From Rhodobacter sp. (lineage in GTDB: Bacteria > Pseudomonadota > Alphaproteobacteria > Rhodobacterales > Rhodobacteraceae), in assembly GCA_020637595.1 (NCBI GenBank), contig JACKKE010000014.1, positions 29,350 to 93,349 on the forward strand: DNA of 64,000 nt. The letters are read 5' to 3'. Under the pieces are notes generated by a model. It saw nothing but the letters and a program-made list of their open reading frames with translations, was not told the DNA's origin and made no database searches. A program made the position numbers and the translations under genes. Positions 8,376-17,865 of this stretch are shown piece after piece (the stretch's first letter is position 1; each line of letters opens with the position of its first letter).

Positions 8376-9482
8376 TCAGCGCACGAAGGCGTCGCCGAAA
8401 CCCATCTGGCGCGCAGTGCCCAGCGCCGAGGCCAGTTCCGCCTGCGAGGCAAAGGGACCAGCCAGAACGACCTGCAGCTGCTGCCCGCCCTGCGTCACGC
8501 GGCCGGTGGCCACCGGCATGCCGCTGGCCTGCAGACGGCGCACCGTGGCGCGGGCATTGGCATCGACGCCAAAGGTGCCGACCTGCACATACTGGCCATC
8601 GGTCATCCGGCCACGATCCGACGCGCGCGGCGCATCGACCGCGCGGGTGGTGCCCATCGTCGACAGCGTGGCGCGCGGCGCGGCGGAGGCCGTCGGTGCC
8701 GTGCGCTGCTGCGAGGCGCCCTGCAGATAGGGCTGCGGCCAGCGCGGCGCATAGGGCGGCGGCAGCATGTAGACGTTGTTGTTCGGCGCCGGATAGGGGT
8801 TCGCGCCGTCCCACGGCTCCCACCGGCCACCGTTGGGCGACTGCGAGTTCAGCGCGTCGGCGGGGTGTTCAGCCTGCGGGCCGCAGCGCAGCGGCAGGTC
8901 CGGGCGCGCCGGCGAGGGCACCGCATACATCTGGCTGTGGGGGCTGTAGTTCGTGCAGGGCGACGGACCGGTGCGGTCATAGAAGCTCCAGCGCGTGTCG
9001 AGGCTGCCGGCCTGCGCCTGATAGACCCGGGCCTCGGGCGCGGGGGTGCGCACGGCGGGACGCTGGCCCGGGGCCTCGGGCGGAACCGAGAACGGAATCC
9101 GCGTGGCGCCTGCGTTCAGCACCACCGGGGCCGAACGGGGCGGCGCGACCGGGGCAGCCGGGCGGGTGGCAGCAACGGTCACCGGCGCCGGGGCGGGCTG
9201 CATCGGCGGTTGCGCCTGCGCGGTCTGCATGCCGGCACCACCGCCCAGGCTGGGCTGGAAGCCGCACATCGGCCGACGATCATCGCCATAGCGCGGAACC
9301 CAGGTGGTGGCCCCGTTGAAGCCGGCGCGGACAAACACGCAGCCGTTCGAGTCGACATATTGCGACTGGTTGTAGCTGGCGGGCGGGATTTCCGCCGGGG
9401 CGCGGCCCACCTGAGCCTGCGCCGCCGACATCGACAGGACCGCCATCGCGGCAGCCGTCGTGATAAACTTGGCAACCATCAT
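8376..9482 (-). CDS. Secreted SPOR-domain protein
   Basis: A 368-residue protein with a signal peptide (about residues 1-24, cut after AQAQ), a long Pro/Ala/Gln-rich low-complexity middle, and a C-terminal SPOR domain (about 293-368, beginning GQYVQVGTFG and ending MGFGDAFVR). SPOR domains bind denuded septal peptidoglycan, so a periplasmic cell-division or cell-envelope role is likely. Several Cys residues lie in the middle region. Two adjacent ATGs occur at 9482 and 9479; GGGGGA precedes both. Confidence 0.85.
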   Translation of the reverse strand: MMVAKFITTAAAMAVLSMSAAQAQVGRAPAEIPPASYNQSQYVDSNGCVFVRAGFNGATTWVPRYGDDRRPMCGFQPSLGGGAGMQTAQAQPPMQPAPAPVTVAATRPAAPVAPPRSAPVVLNAGATRIPFSVPPEAPGQRPAVRTPAPEARVYQAQAGSLDTRWSFYDRTGPSPCTNYSPHSQMYAVPSPARPDLPLRCGPQAEHPADALNSQSPNGGRWEPWDGANPYPAPNNNVYMLPPPYAPRWPQPYLQGASQQRTAPTASAAPRATLSTMGTTRAVDAPRASDRGRMTDGQYVQVGTFGVDANARATVRRLQASGMPVATGRVTQGGQQLQVVLAGPFASQAELASALGTARQMGFGDAFVR

Positions 9483-9548
9483 TATTCCCCCTGGTGGATT
9501 CCCAAAGGATGCAACGGCGCGACTCAGGAGTAAAGCCTTAACTTCCGG

Positions 9549-10181
9549 TTACTTGGTCCCGAACATCCGATCCCCGGCATCGCCCAGACCGGGAACGATA
9601 TAGCCATGATCGTTGAGGTGGTCGTCCAGCGCCGCGGTGACGATGCGGACGTCGGGATGGGCCTCTTTCATGCGGGCGACCCCCTCGGGCGCGGCCAGCA
9701 GACAGAGGAAGATGATGTTCTTCGCGCCCTGTTTCTTGACCAGGTCGATCGCCGCCGCCGAGGAGTTCCCGGTCGCCAGCATCGGGTCGACGACGATCGT
9801 CCAGCGTTCGTCCAGTTCGGAGGGCAGCTTGCAGTAATATTGCACCGGCTGCAGGGTCTCGGGGTCGCGGTAGAGGCCGACGAAGCCCACGCGCGCCGCC
9901 GGGATCAGTTCCAGGATCCCGTCCAGCAGACCGTTCCCGGCCCGCAGGATCGACACCAGCGCCAGCTTGCGCCCCTCAAGCATCGGCGCCTCCATCGGGC
10001 ACAGCGGCGTGTCGATGATCTTGGTGGTCATCGGCAGGTCGCGCGTGACCTCATAGGCCAGCAGCATCGAGATTTCGCGCAGCAGCTGGCGGAATTTCGA
10101 GGTCGAGGTGGTCTTGTCGCGCATGATGCTCAGCTTGTGCTGCACCAGCGGGTGGTTGACGACTGTCAGATGCTCGGTCAT
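9549..10181 (-). CDS. upp: Uracil phosphoribosyltransferase
   Basis: A 210-residue enzyme converting uracil and PRPP to UMP for pyrimidine salvage. The PRPP loop is visible as VVDPMLATGNSS and the uracil-binding end as GYIVPGLGDAGDR. Length is standard. Its ATG overlaps the add stop (ATGA), making it the last gene of the cdd-deoA-deoB-add-upp salvage operon. The uracil released by thymidine/uridine phosphorolysis upstream in the pathway is its logical substrate. Confidence 0.97.
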   Translation of the reverse strand: MTEHLTVVNHPLVQHKLSIMRDKTTSTSKFRQLLREISMLLAYEVTRDLPMTTKIIDTPLCPMEAPMLEGRKLALVSILRAGNGLLDGILELIPAARVGFVGLYRDPETLQPVQYYCKLPSELDERWTIVVDPMLATGNSSAAAIDLVKKQGAKNIIFLCLLAAPEGVARMKEAHPDVRIVTAALDDHLNDHGYIVPGLGDAGDRMFGTK

Positions 10182-11176
10182 GCGCGGCCCTCGATGATTT
10201 TCAGAATTCTGTCGCGCGTGGCCTCGTCGCAGAACGCCGCGCGCATCGCGTCCGCGTTGATGGCGCGGAAATCGTCCTCTGTCCAGCCGAAGGCGGCAGC
10301 CAGCGCGTCGTATTCGCGGCGCAGCGTGGTGTGGAAGAACGGCGGATCGTCGGTCGACAGGGTGACGATCACCTCGCGGTCCCTGAGCCGGGCAACGGGG
10401 TGCTGGGCAAAACCGGGATAGAGGCCGAGGCACACGTTCGAGCCGGGGCAAACCTCGAGCACGATGCGGTCCTCGGCCAGCCGGTCGACCAGCGCCAGAT
10501 CCTCGATCGCGCGGACACCGTGGCCGATGCGCTCGACCTTCAGGTGGTCGAGCGCGTCGCGCACGCTGTCCGGCCCGCCCCATTCGCCGGCATGCGCCGT
10601 CAGCCGCAGCCCGCCTTCGCGCGCGCAGTCGAAGGCCCAGGTGAAATCGCGCGGGTGGCCGGCCTTTTCATCGCCGGCGATGCCGAAGCCGGTGATGAAA
10701 CGCCCGGCGGTCTCGACCGCGCAGGTCGCGGTCTGGCGCGACTTTTCAGGGCCGAAATGGCGGATCGCGGTGATCACGCCGCGCAGGGTGATGCCCAGCG
10801 TGCGTTCGGCCTCGTCGGCGGCGCTTTCGATGGCGTGCAGGTATTCGCGCCAGGCCACCAGATCGCCGCCGCCACAGAAATCGGGCGACAGGAAGGTCTC
10901 GGCATAGACCACGCCATCGGCGGCGCGATCTTCCAGCACCGCCAGCGTCAGGCGGCGGAAGTCCTCGGGCGACTGCAGGGTGGTGCAGGCGGCCTCGTAG
11001 ACCTGCAGGAAATGCCAGAAATCGCGATAGGCATAGCCGCCGCGCTCGTCAAAGATCTTGCTGATGTCAATGGATTTTTCCTGCGCCAGCCCGCGAATGA
11101 AGGCGGGCGGCGCGGCGCCTTCCAGATGCAGGTGCAGTTCGGCCTTGGGCAGGGCGGGGTCGATGCGGTCCGTCAT
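10178..11176 (-). CDS. add: Adenosine deaminase
   Basis: A 332-residue member of the adenosine deaminase amidohydrolase family, converting adenosine to inosine. Zinc ligands are visible as HLH (His15, His17), the catalytic region as HAGEWGG, and the later STDDPPFF with metal-binding Asp. It overlaps upp downstream by 4 nt and is 10 nt from deoB upstream. Some family members act on adenine or other 6-aminopurines; the salvage-operon context supports adenosine. Confidence 0.93.
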   Translation of the reverse strand: MTDRIDPALPKAELHLHLEGAAPPAFIRGLAQEKSIDISKIFDERGGYAYRDFWHFLQVYEAACTTLQSPEDFRRLTLAVLEDRAADGVVYAETFLSPDFCGGGDLVAWREYLHAIESAADEAERTLGITLRGVITAIRHFGPEKSRQTATCAVETAGRFITGFGIAGDEKAGHPRDFTWAFDCAREGGLRLTAHAGEWGGPDSVRDALDHLKVERIGHGVRAIEDLALVDRLAEDRIVLEVCPGSNVCLGLYPGFAQHPVARLRDREVIVTLSTDDPPFFHTTLRREYDALAAAFGWTEDDFRAINADAMRAAFCDEATRDRILKIIEGRA

Positions 11177-11186
11177 GGGCGCTCCG

Positions 11187-12398
11187 TTACAGAAAGGATC
11201 GGCCGGGGCCGGTTTCGGCCAACCCCAGATGCGCCGCGACCGAGGCCGCGACATCGACAAAGGCGCAAAGCCCGATTTCGCCCGCCCCCGCGCCGTGCAC
11301 CAGCACCGGCACCCGTTCGCGCGTGTGGTCGGTGCCGCTCCAGGTCGGATCATTCCCGTGGTCGGCGGTGAAGAGCGCGATATCGCCGGGTTTCAGCCGC
11401 GCCAGGAACGCCGCCGCCTGCCCGTCGAACCATTCCAGCGCCCGGGCATAGCCCGAGACGTCGCGCGGGTGGCCATACAGACTGTCGAACTCGACGAAAT
11501 TTGCAAAGGTCAGGCTGCCCTCCTCGGCCTCATCGGCCAGCCGATGCAGATGCTCCATCAACCCGGCGTCGCCCTTGCCCTTGTGCAGATGGGTGACGCC
11601 GCGATGGCTGAAGATGTCGCCGATCTTGCCGATGGCGTGGACCACGCGCCCCTCGGCCTGTGCCCAGTCCATCAGCGCGGGTTTCGGCGGCGCGATGGCA
11701 TAATCGCGGCGATTGCCGGTGCGCTGGAAATGCCCGGGCGTGCCGACAAACGGCCGGGCGATGACCCGGCCGACGCGGCGCGCGTGCAGGAAAGGGGCGA
11801 GCGCCGCGCACAGGGTCAGCAGACGGTCCAGACCGAACGCCTCTTCATGCGCGGCGATCTGGAACACGCTGTCGGCCGAGGTGTAGCAGATCGGCCAGCC
11901 GGTGCGCAGGTGTTCCGCCCCCAGCCGATCCATGATCGCCAGACCTGAGGCATGGCAGTTGCCCAGAATGCCCTCGGTTCCGGCCAGCCGGCAGACCTCG
12001 GCCACCAGAGCGTCGTCGAAGGCGGGCACCGTGTCGGGGAAATAGGTCCAGTCCCAGGGCACCGGCACGCCCGCCAGTTCCCAATGCCCCGAGGGCGTAT
12101 CCTTGCCGCGCGAGACCTCGGTCGCGGCGCCCCAGCGCCCGGCCAGCGGCATCGCGGCGAGCGGCGCGTTCAGATCCGAGGCGACGGCGATCGCCTGACG
12201 AAGCCCCAGCCCGGCCAGCACCGGCACCCGCAACGGCCCGCTGCGGCCCGTCTCGGCCCGGCCCTCGGCGCAGGCCTGGGCGATATGGCCGAGGGTGTTC
12301 GCGCCGGTATCCGGGCGGGTGCCGTTGAAGAACCGGTCGGCATCGGGGGCACCGCCGCAGCCGACCGAGTCCATGACGATGACAAAGGCGCGGGTCAT
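11187..12398 (-). CDS. deoB: Phosphopentomutase
   Basis: A 403-residue alkaline-phosphatase-superfamily enzyme interconverting (deoxy)ribose 1-phosphate and 5-phosphate. The metal-site start VIVMDSVGCGGAPDA (Asp10), the GKDTPSGHWE segment with the catalytic Thr, and the C-terminal FTADHGNDPTW metal motif are all present. It uses the pentose 1-phosphate made by DeoA. The ATG at 12398 overlaps the deoA stop by 4 nt. Confidence 0.97.
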   Translation of the reverse strand: MTRAFVIVMDSVGCGGAPDADRFFNGTRPDTGANTLGHIAQACAEGRAETGRSGPLRVPVLAGLGLRQAIAVASDLNAPLAAMPLAGRWGAATEVSRGKDTPSGHWELAGVPVPWDWTYFPDTVPAFDDALVAEVCRLAGTEGILGNCHASGLAIMDRLGAEHLRTGWPICYTSADSVFQIAAHEEAFGLDRLLTLCAALAPFLHARRVGRVIARPFVGTPGHFQRTGNRRDYAIAPPKPALMDWAQAEGRVVHAIGKIGDIFSHRGVTHLHKGKGDAGLMEHLHRLADEAEEGSLTFANFVEFDSLYGHPRDVSGYARALEWFDGQAAAFLARLKPGDIALFTADHGNDPTWSGTDHTRERVPVLVHGAGAGEIGLCAFVDVAASVAAHLGLAETGPGRSFL

Positions 12399-13711
12399 GC
12401 CACGCGCTCCTGCACCAGCGGCACCGGCGCGGGGGCCTCGCCCAGCACAAAAGCGGCCTGCAGCGCGGCAATGGCGCGCTCGGCACTGGCGTCGTCGGCG
12501 GCATGGACGCGGGCCAGCGGTGCACCGGGGCCAACGGCATCACCCGGCGCGGCCAGGGCCGAGAAGCCGACGCGCGGGTCCACCGCATCGCCGCCCTTCA
12601 TCCGCCCACCGCCCAAATGCACCACCGCCGTGCCCACCGCGCGGGTGTCGATGCGCACGACGGAGGCGGCGTGGGGCGCGGGCACGTCGCGGATCACCGG
12701 CGCGGGGGCCAGATGATCGGCATAGCGGCTGACGAAATCCGCAGGCCCGCCCTGCGCCGCGACCATCCGGCCGAAACGCTCGGCCGCCGCGCCTGAGTCC
12801 AGCGCCGCACGGATGCGCCCGGCCCCCTGCCCCGCGTCGTCGGCCAGCCCGCACAGCGCCAGCACCTCGCCGCCCAGCGCACAGGTCAGGTCGACCAGCC
12901 GGGGGGTGACGGCGCGACCGGTCAGGGTGTCCATCACCTCGGCCACCTCCAGCCCGTTGCCGGCGGTCAAGGCCAGCGGGCGGTCCATGTCGGTGATCAG
13001 CGCCGAGGTCTTGCAGCCCGCGCCATTCGCCGTCGAGACCAGCGCATGGGCCAGCGCCTGCGCCTGCTGGACCGAGGGCAGGAACGCGCCCGAACCGACC
13101 TTGACGTCCAGCACCAGCGCATCGAGCCCTGCCGCCAGTTTCTTGGACAGGATCGAGGCGGTGATCAGATCGACCGACTCGACCGTGCCGGTCACGTCGC
13201 GGATCGCATAGAGGCGCTTGTCGGCAGGCGCGATGCGACCCGTGGCCGAAACGATGGCGCAGCCGACCTCGGCCACCAGCGCGTGGAACCGCGCCTCGGT
13301 CACCTCGACCCCATAGCCAGGGATCGATTCCAGCTTGTCCAGCGTGCCGCCGGTGTGGCCCAGCCCACGGCCCGAGACCATCGGCACATAGGCCCCGCAT
13401 TCGGCCAGCGCCGGGGCCAAGAGCAGGCTGATCGAATCCCCCACCCCGCCGGTCGAATGTTTGTCGATCGCCGGCCCCGGCAAGTCCCAGCGCATCACGT
13501 CGCCGGAATCGCGCATCGCCCGGGTCAGCGCGACGCGGACCTCCTCGCTCACGCCGTTCAGCAGCACCGCCATCGCAAAGGCCCCGGCCTGCGCATCGGT
13601 TACCCGGCCATCGGCCAGCCCGGCGGCAAAGGCAGCGACGCCCTCGACCGTGGCGCGGCGGTCGCGCACCGCCTCGATCACCGCCCGGGCGTCAAAGAGG
13701 CCCGTGGGCAT
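12395..13711 (-). CDS. deoA: Thymidine phosphorylase
   Basis: A 438-residue pyrimidine-nucleoside phosphorylase that splits thymidine or uridine into base and pentose 1-phosphate. The family signature SGRGLGHTGGTLDKLE is present near residue 115, as is KHSTGGVGD for phosphate binding. It is translationally coupled at both ends: its ATG shares one base with the cdd stop and its stop overlaps deoB. Confidence 0.97.
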   Translation of the reverse strand: MPTGLFDARAVIEAVRDRRATVEGVAAFAAGLADGRVTDAQAGAFAMAVLLNGVSEEVRVALTRAMRDSGDVMRWDLPGPAIDKHSTGGVGDSISLLLAPALAECGAYVPMVSGRGLGHTGGTLDKLESIPGYGVEVTEARFHALVAEVGCAIVSATGRIAPADKRLYAIRDVTGTVESVDLITASILSKKLAAGLDALVLDVKVGSGAFLPSVQQAQALAHALVSTANGAGCKTSALITDMDRPLALTAGNGLEVAEVMDTLTGRAVTPRLVDLTCALGGEVLALCGLADDAGQGAGRIRAALDSGAAAERFGRMVAAQGGPADFVSRYADHLAPAPVIRDVPAPHAASVVRIDTRAVGTAVVHLGGGRMKGGDAVDPRVGFSALAAPGDAVGPGAPLARVHAADDASAERAIAALQAAFVLGEAPAPVPLVQERVA

Positions 13712-14103
13712 CAGGCGCGCTCCATATGGCTGGCATCAAAAGCGCCGGGCAGCAGCTGGTCCATCGTCAGGGTCAGGCTCTGACCGTCGGTGGTGGCCAT
13801 CGTGATCGCCACCGAGCCCTTGGCGAATTCGCGCAGCTTCTGCCGGCAGCCGCCGCAGGGGGGCACCGGTTCGGGGCTGTCGGCGATCACCAGCACTTCG
13901 GCGATCTCGGTGTCACCACCGGCGACCATCGCGGCAATCGCGCCCGCTTCGGCGCAGGTGCCCTGCGGATAGGCGACGTTTTCGACGTTGCACCCGGCAT
14001 AGACCGCACCCGAGGTCGCGCGGATCGCCGCGCCGACCTTGAAGCGGGAATAGGGGACATAGGCGTTCTCGCGCACGGCGCGGGCGGTTTCGAGCAACGA
14101 CAT
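13711..14103 (-). CDS. cdd: Cytidine deaminase
   Basis: A 130-residue homotetrameric-type cytidine deaminase. The zinc site is clear: CAE at residues 50-52 with the catalytic Glu, and PCGGC with Cys83 and Cys86. The start at 14103 gives the normal family length and has GAGGGTG upstream; the frame runs on to 14166, which would add 21 unusual residues. First gene of the minus-strand nucleoside salvage operon, so the promoter should lie in 14104-14175 or further upstream. Confidence 0.95.
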   Translation of the reverse strand: MSLLETARAVRENAYVPYSRFKVGAAIRATSGAVYAGCNVENVAYPQGTCAEAGAIAAMVAGGDTEIAEVLVIADSPEPVPPCGGCRQKLREFAKGSVAITMATTDGQSLTLTMDQLLPGAFDASHMERA

Positions 14104-14175
14104 CGGCGCACCCTCGGCAAATTTGACCATTCGATCCAGCTTTGCCCAGCCCGCGACGCGATGCAAGGGGCGGCA

Positions 14176-15273
14176 TCAGGCGGGCGGGGTATCCAGCACC
14201 TGCGTTTCGAAGGTGCCGGGCAGCGACACCTCCAGCAGTTCCAGATCCGGCGTCGCATCGGCATAGCGCGTGGCCATCCCCGGCGGAATGACAAAGGCGT
14301 CGCCGCGCTCCAGCCGCCAGGGCTCCTTGTCCTCGCCATGCAGGGTCATGGCGCCCTTCATCACGAAGGTGAACAGGATGTCTCCGTGGTGCACCGTCCA
14401 GGGGGCCTGCCCCACCGGGCGCGCCACCATCACCGAGGCCACGCCCCGGGTGTTGGCGTTGATCGTGGTATCGCGGGCCTCGAACCCGGGGATGCGGAAG
14501 GGTTTGAACGCGCCTTTCGCACCGATGTTGTGGACGAATTTCTGCCCCTGCCATTCGCGATCCGGGCGATAGTCCGGGGTCGGCAGGGTCATCGCGTGGT
14601 CGATCTCGGTGATGTGCTCGGCCGGCACGCCGATCTCGATCACCTCGACCCCGTCGCCGGATTCGCAGACCCGATGGCGGATTTCGGGCGGCTGAATGAA
14701 GCAATCGCCCGCCTCGATCCGCCGCATGCCGCCCTGATCCTCATAAAGGACATCGACCCAGCCGTTGACGCAGAAGATCAGCTGAAACCCGACCTTGTGG
14801 TAATGCACCATGTCGGGGACCGGACCGCCATCGGGGATGCGGATATGGCTGGCGATCATCGCGCCGCCCAGCCGGGTCGGCACCAGGTCGCGGTAATGCA
14901 TGCCCGCACGACCGATCACCCAGGGCGCCTGATCGGCCAGCCGGCGCACGACAAAGGCATGCTCGGCCACCGGCAGGACCAGCGGCGGGTTCAGCTCGTC
15001 GATTTCCACGCGCGTGCCGTTCGGCGCGGTCAGCACCCGCTGGCCGTTCGCGAAATCGTCAGGATTGTCGGTCAGAATGCGGATCGTGCCGGGCCCCTCG
15101 GGCGCGCCCTTCTCGATGCGCAGCCGCAGCCCGTGGCCGGACAACACCGCGATCTGCGGATCGTCGGCGGGATAGATCATGTCCAGCCGCATCCCCAGCG
15201 TCTTGGTGTAAAAGGGCAGATCGTCGCGCAACTCGCTCGTCGGCAGGCGGATTTCGGCGCGGGTGTCGGTCAT
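14176..15273 (-). CDS. VOC (glyoxalase-like) plus double-cupin fusion protein
   Basis: A 365-residue protein with an N-terminal VOC/glyoxalase-like domain (about 1-105; starts with a typical LPFYTKTLGMRLDMIY strand pattern), a first cupin (about 130-215, with MVHYHKVGFQLIFCVNG and GDCFIQPPEIRHRV) and a second cupin (about 270-350, with WTVHHGDILFTFVMKG and GDAFVIPPGMATRY). This looks like a metal-dependent dioxygenase or isomerase, but I cannot name a substrate. The ATG at 15273 is divergent from maeB. Downstream it is 72 nt from cdd, so co-transcription with the salvage genes is possible but unproven. Confidence 0.8.
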   Translation of the reverse strand: MTDTRAEIRLPTSELRDDLPFYTKTLGMRLDMIYPADDPQIAVLSGHGLRLRIEKGAPEGPGTIRILTDNPDDFANGQRVLTAPNGTRVEIDELNPPLVLPVAEHAFVVRRLADQAPWVIGRAGMHYRDLVPTRLGGAMIASHIRIPDGGPVPDMVHYHKVGFQLIFCVNGWVDVLYEDQGGMRRIEAGDCFIQPPEIRHRVCESGDGVEVIEIGVPAEHITEIDHAMTLPTPDYRPDREWQGQKFVHNIGAKGAFKPFRIPGFEARDTTINANTRGVASVMVARPVGQAPWTVHHGDILFTFVMKGAMTLHGEDKEPWRLERGDAFVIPPGMATRYADATPDLELLEVSLPGTFETQVLDTPPA

Positions 15274-15423
15274 GCGGGGCTCCGTCGTCAGCTGCCGGCA
15301 GTCTGCGTCCCGCCCGCCGTATTTGCAAGCTGCGGCGAAAACAGTTGATGGCCGGGACGGCACATCGGGACTGGCGCTTTTGCCGCAATAGTTTAATGCT
15401 AAACCAAACTCAGGGAGGCCTTT

Positions 15424-17715
15424 ATGAGCGATGCCCGGAACGACGACGCCAAGGAAGCCGCGCGGCAGGCGGCGCTGTATTATCACGAGCACCCGACGCC
15501 CGGGAAACTGGAAATCCGTGCCACCAAGCCGCTGGCCAACGGCCGCGACCTGAGCCGCGCCTATTCGCCCGGCGTGGCCGAGGCCTGTCTGGAAATCAAG
15601 GCCGACCCCGCCACCGCAGCCAAGTATACCACGCGCGCCAACCTGGTCGCCGTGGTAACGAACGGCACCGCCGTGCTGGGGCTGGGCAACATCGGCGCGC
15701 TGGCCTCGAAGCCGGTGATGGAGGGCAAGGCGGTCCTGTTCAAGAAATTCGCCAACATCGACTGCTTTGACATCGAGGTGAACGAATCCGACCCCCACAA
15801 GCTGGCCGATATCGTCTGCGCGCTGGAACCGACCTTTGGCGCGATCAACCTCGAGGACATCAAGGCCCCCGACTGCTTCATCGTCGAACGCCTGTGCCGC
15901 GAGCGGATGGGCATCCCGGTGTTCCATGACGACCAGCACGGCACGGCGATTGTCGTCGGCGCTGCGGCAACCAACGCGCTGCAGCTGACCGGACGGCGGT
16001 TCGAGGACATCAAGGTGGTGTCGACCGGCGGCGGCGCGGCCGGGATCGCCTGCCTGAACATGCTGCTGAAACTGGGCGTCAAGCGCGAGAACGTCTGGCT
16101 GTGCGACATCCACGGGCTGGTCTATGAGGGCCGCGCGCAGGACATGAACCCGGAAAAGGCCGCCTATGCGCAGCCCAGCGACAAGCGCACGCTGGATGAG
16201 GTGATCGCCGGCGCCGATCTGTTCCTGGGTCTGTCAGGCCCCGGTGTGCTGAAACCCGAGATGGTGGCGAAGATGGCCGACGACCCGATCGTCTTTGCCC
16301 TCGCCAACCCGACGCCCGAGATCATGCCCGACGAGGTTGCCGCCGTCGCGCCAAACGCCATCGTCGCCACCGGGCGCAGCGATTATCCGAACCAGGTCAA
16401 CAACGTCCTGTGCTTCCCGTTCATCTTCCGCGGCGCGCTGGATGTGGGCGCGACGCAGATCAACGACGAGATGCAGATCGCCTGCGTCGAGGGGATCGCG
16501 CGACTGGCCCGCCAGACCACCAGCGCCGAAGCCGCCGCCGCCTATCAGGGCGAAAAGCTGAGCTTCGGGCGCGACTATCTGATCCCGAAACCCTTTGACC
16601 CGCGGCTGATCGGCGTGGTCGCCGGCGCCGTCGCCCGCGCGGCGATGGCAAGCGGTGTCGCCACCCGGCCGATTGCCGATCTCGACGCCTACAAGCGCAA
16701 GCTCGACAGCAGCGTGTTCCGCTCGGCGATGCTGATGCGCCCGGTGTTCGAGGCCGCCAAGGTCGCCTCGCGCCGGATCGTCTTTGCCGAGGGCGAGGAC
16801 GAACGCGTGCTGCGGGCAGCCCAGGCGATCATGGAGGAAACCACCGAGGTTCCGATCCTGATCGGCCGCCCCGAGGTGATCGAGATGCGCTGCGAACGCT
16901 ATGGCCTGCCGATCCGACCGGGGCGCGATTTCGAGGTGGTGAACCCGGAAAACGACCCGCGCTATCGCGACTATTGGGAGACCTATCACCAGCTGATGGA
17001 GCGGCGCGGCGTCACCCCCGACACCGCCAAGGCGATCCTGCGCACCAACACCACCGCGATCGGCGCGGTGATGGTGCACCGGGGCGATGCCGACAGCCTG
17101 ATCTGCGGCGCCTTCGGTCAATATCTGTGGCACCTGAATTATGTCCAGCAGGTGCTGGCGCGCGACGGGCTGCGCGCAGTCGGGGCGCTGAGCCTGATCA
17201 TCCAGACCGGCGGACCGCTGTTCATCGCCGACACCCAGGTGAACCCCGAACCCACCGGCGCCCAGATCGCGGAAACGGTGATCGGCGCCGCCCGCCACGC
17301 CCGCCGCTTTGGCGTCGTGCCCAAGGTGGCGCTGTGCTCGCATTCGCAATTCGGCACGCTCGACACCGCCTCGGGCCGGCGGATGCGCGAGGCGCTGGAA
17401 ATCCTCGACGGATCTGGCGTCGATTTCGAATACGAGGGAGAAATGGCCATTGACGCGGCGCTGGACAGCGAGTTGCGCAACCGGATCTTTCCCCGCTCAC
17501 GCCTGACAGGGGCCGCGAACATCCTGGTCTTTTCCAACACCGACGCCGCCAGCGCCGTGCGCAACATCCTGAAAACCCGCGCCGGCGGGCTGGAAGTGGG
17601 GCCGATCCTGATGGGCATGGGCAACCGCGCGCATATCGTCACCCCGTCGATTACCGCCCGGGGCCTATTGAATATGGCGGCCATCGCCGGCACGCCGGTG
17701 TCGCATTACGGATAA
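15424..17715 (+). CDS. maeB: NADP-dependent malic enzyme with phosphotransacetylase-like domain
   Basis: A 763-residue MaeB-type enzyme that oxidatively decarboxylates malate to pyruvate. The malic-enzyme N-terminal domain (about 20-150) carries SRAYSPGVAE; the NAD(P)-binding domain (about 160-400) carries FHDDQHGTA and VSTGGGAAGIA; the C-terminal third (about 430-755) is a PTA_PTB domain, usually regulatory (acetyl-CoA sensing) rather than catalytic. Length is normal for the fused form. AGGGAGG precedes the ATG at 15424. It links C4 and C3 pools, as does pckA at 33519. Confidence 0.96.
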   Translation: MSDARNDDAKEAARQAALYYHEHPTPGKLEIRATKPLANGRDLSRAYSPGVAEACLEIKADPATAAKYTTRANLVAVVTNGTAVLGLGNIGALASKPVMEGKAVLFKKFANIDCFDIEVNESDPHKLADIVCALEPTFGAINLEDIKAPDCFIVERLCRERMGIPVFHDDQHGTAIVVGAAATNALQLTGRRFEDIKVVSTGGGAAGIACLNMLLKLGVKRENVWLCDIHGLVYEGRAQDMNPEKAAYAQPSDKRTLDEVIAGADLFLGLSGPGVLKPEMVAKMADDPIVFALANPTPEIMPDEVAAVAPNAIVATGRSDYPNQVNNVLCFPFIFRGALDVGATQINDEMQIACVEGIARLARQTTSAEAAAAYQGEKLSFGRDYLIPKPFDPRLIGVVAGAVARAAMASGVATRPIADLDAYKRKLDSSVFRSAMLMRPVFEAAKVASRRIVFAEGEDERVLRAAQAIMEETTEVPILIGRPEVIEMRCERYGLPIRPGRDFEVVNPENDPRYRDYWETYHQLMERRGVTPDTAKAILRTNTTAIGAVMVHRGDADSLICGAFGQYLWHLNYVQQVLARDGLRAVGALSLIIQTGGPLFIADTQVNPEPTGAQIAETVIGAARHARRFGVVPKVALCSHSQFGTLDTASGRRMREALEILDGSGVDFEYEGEMAIDAALDSELRNRIFPRSRLTGAANILVFSNTDAASAVRNILKTRAGGLEVGPILMGMGNRAHIVTPSITARGLLNMAAIAGTPVSHYG

Positions 17716-17865
17716 GCCCGTCAGGCGGCTTCGAGAATTGAAACCGGCAAGGGACTCAGGGACCGAATCCCGGGGACAATATTCCTTTTGCCGGGATCGG
17801 GCGCCGCTATTAGCATCGACGATCGGGCTCGAATCCCCGGGCCTGTTCGTTTGTTGGGGTTTTCC

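Noticed and set aside
11499..11508. TTTGCAAA inside deoB
   Set aside because: It lies in the middle of a well-conserved coding region; probably chance.
17826..17850. tRNA-like GGGCTCGAATCCCCG
   Set aside because: It resembles a T arm, but no acceptor, anticodon or D arm can be placed around it.
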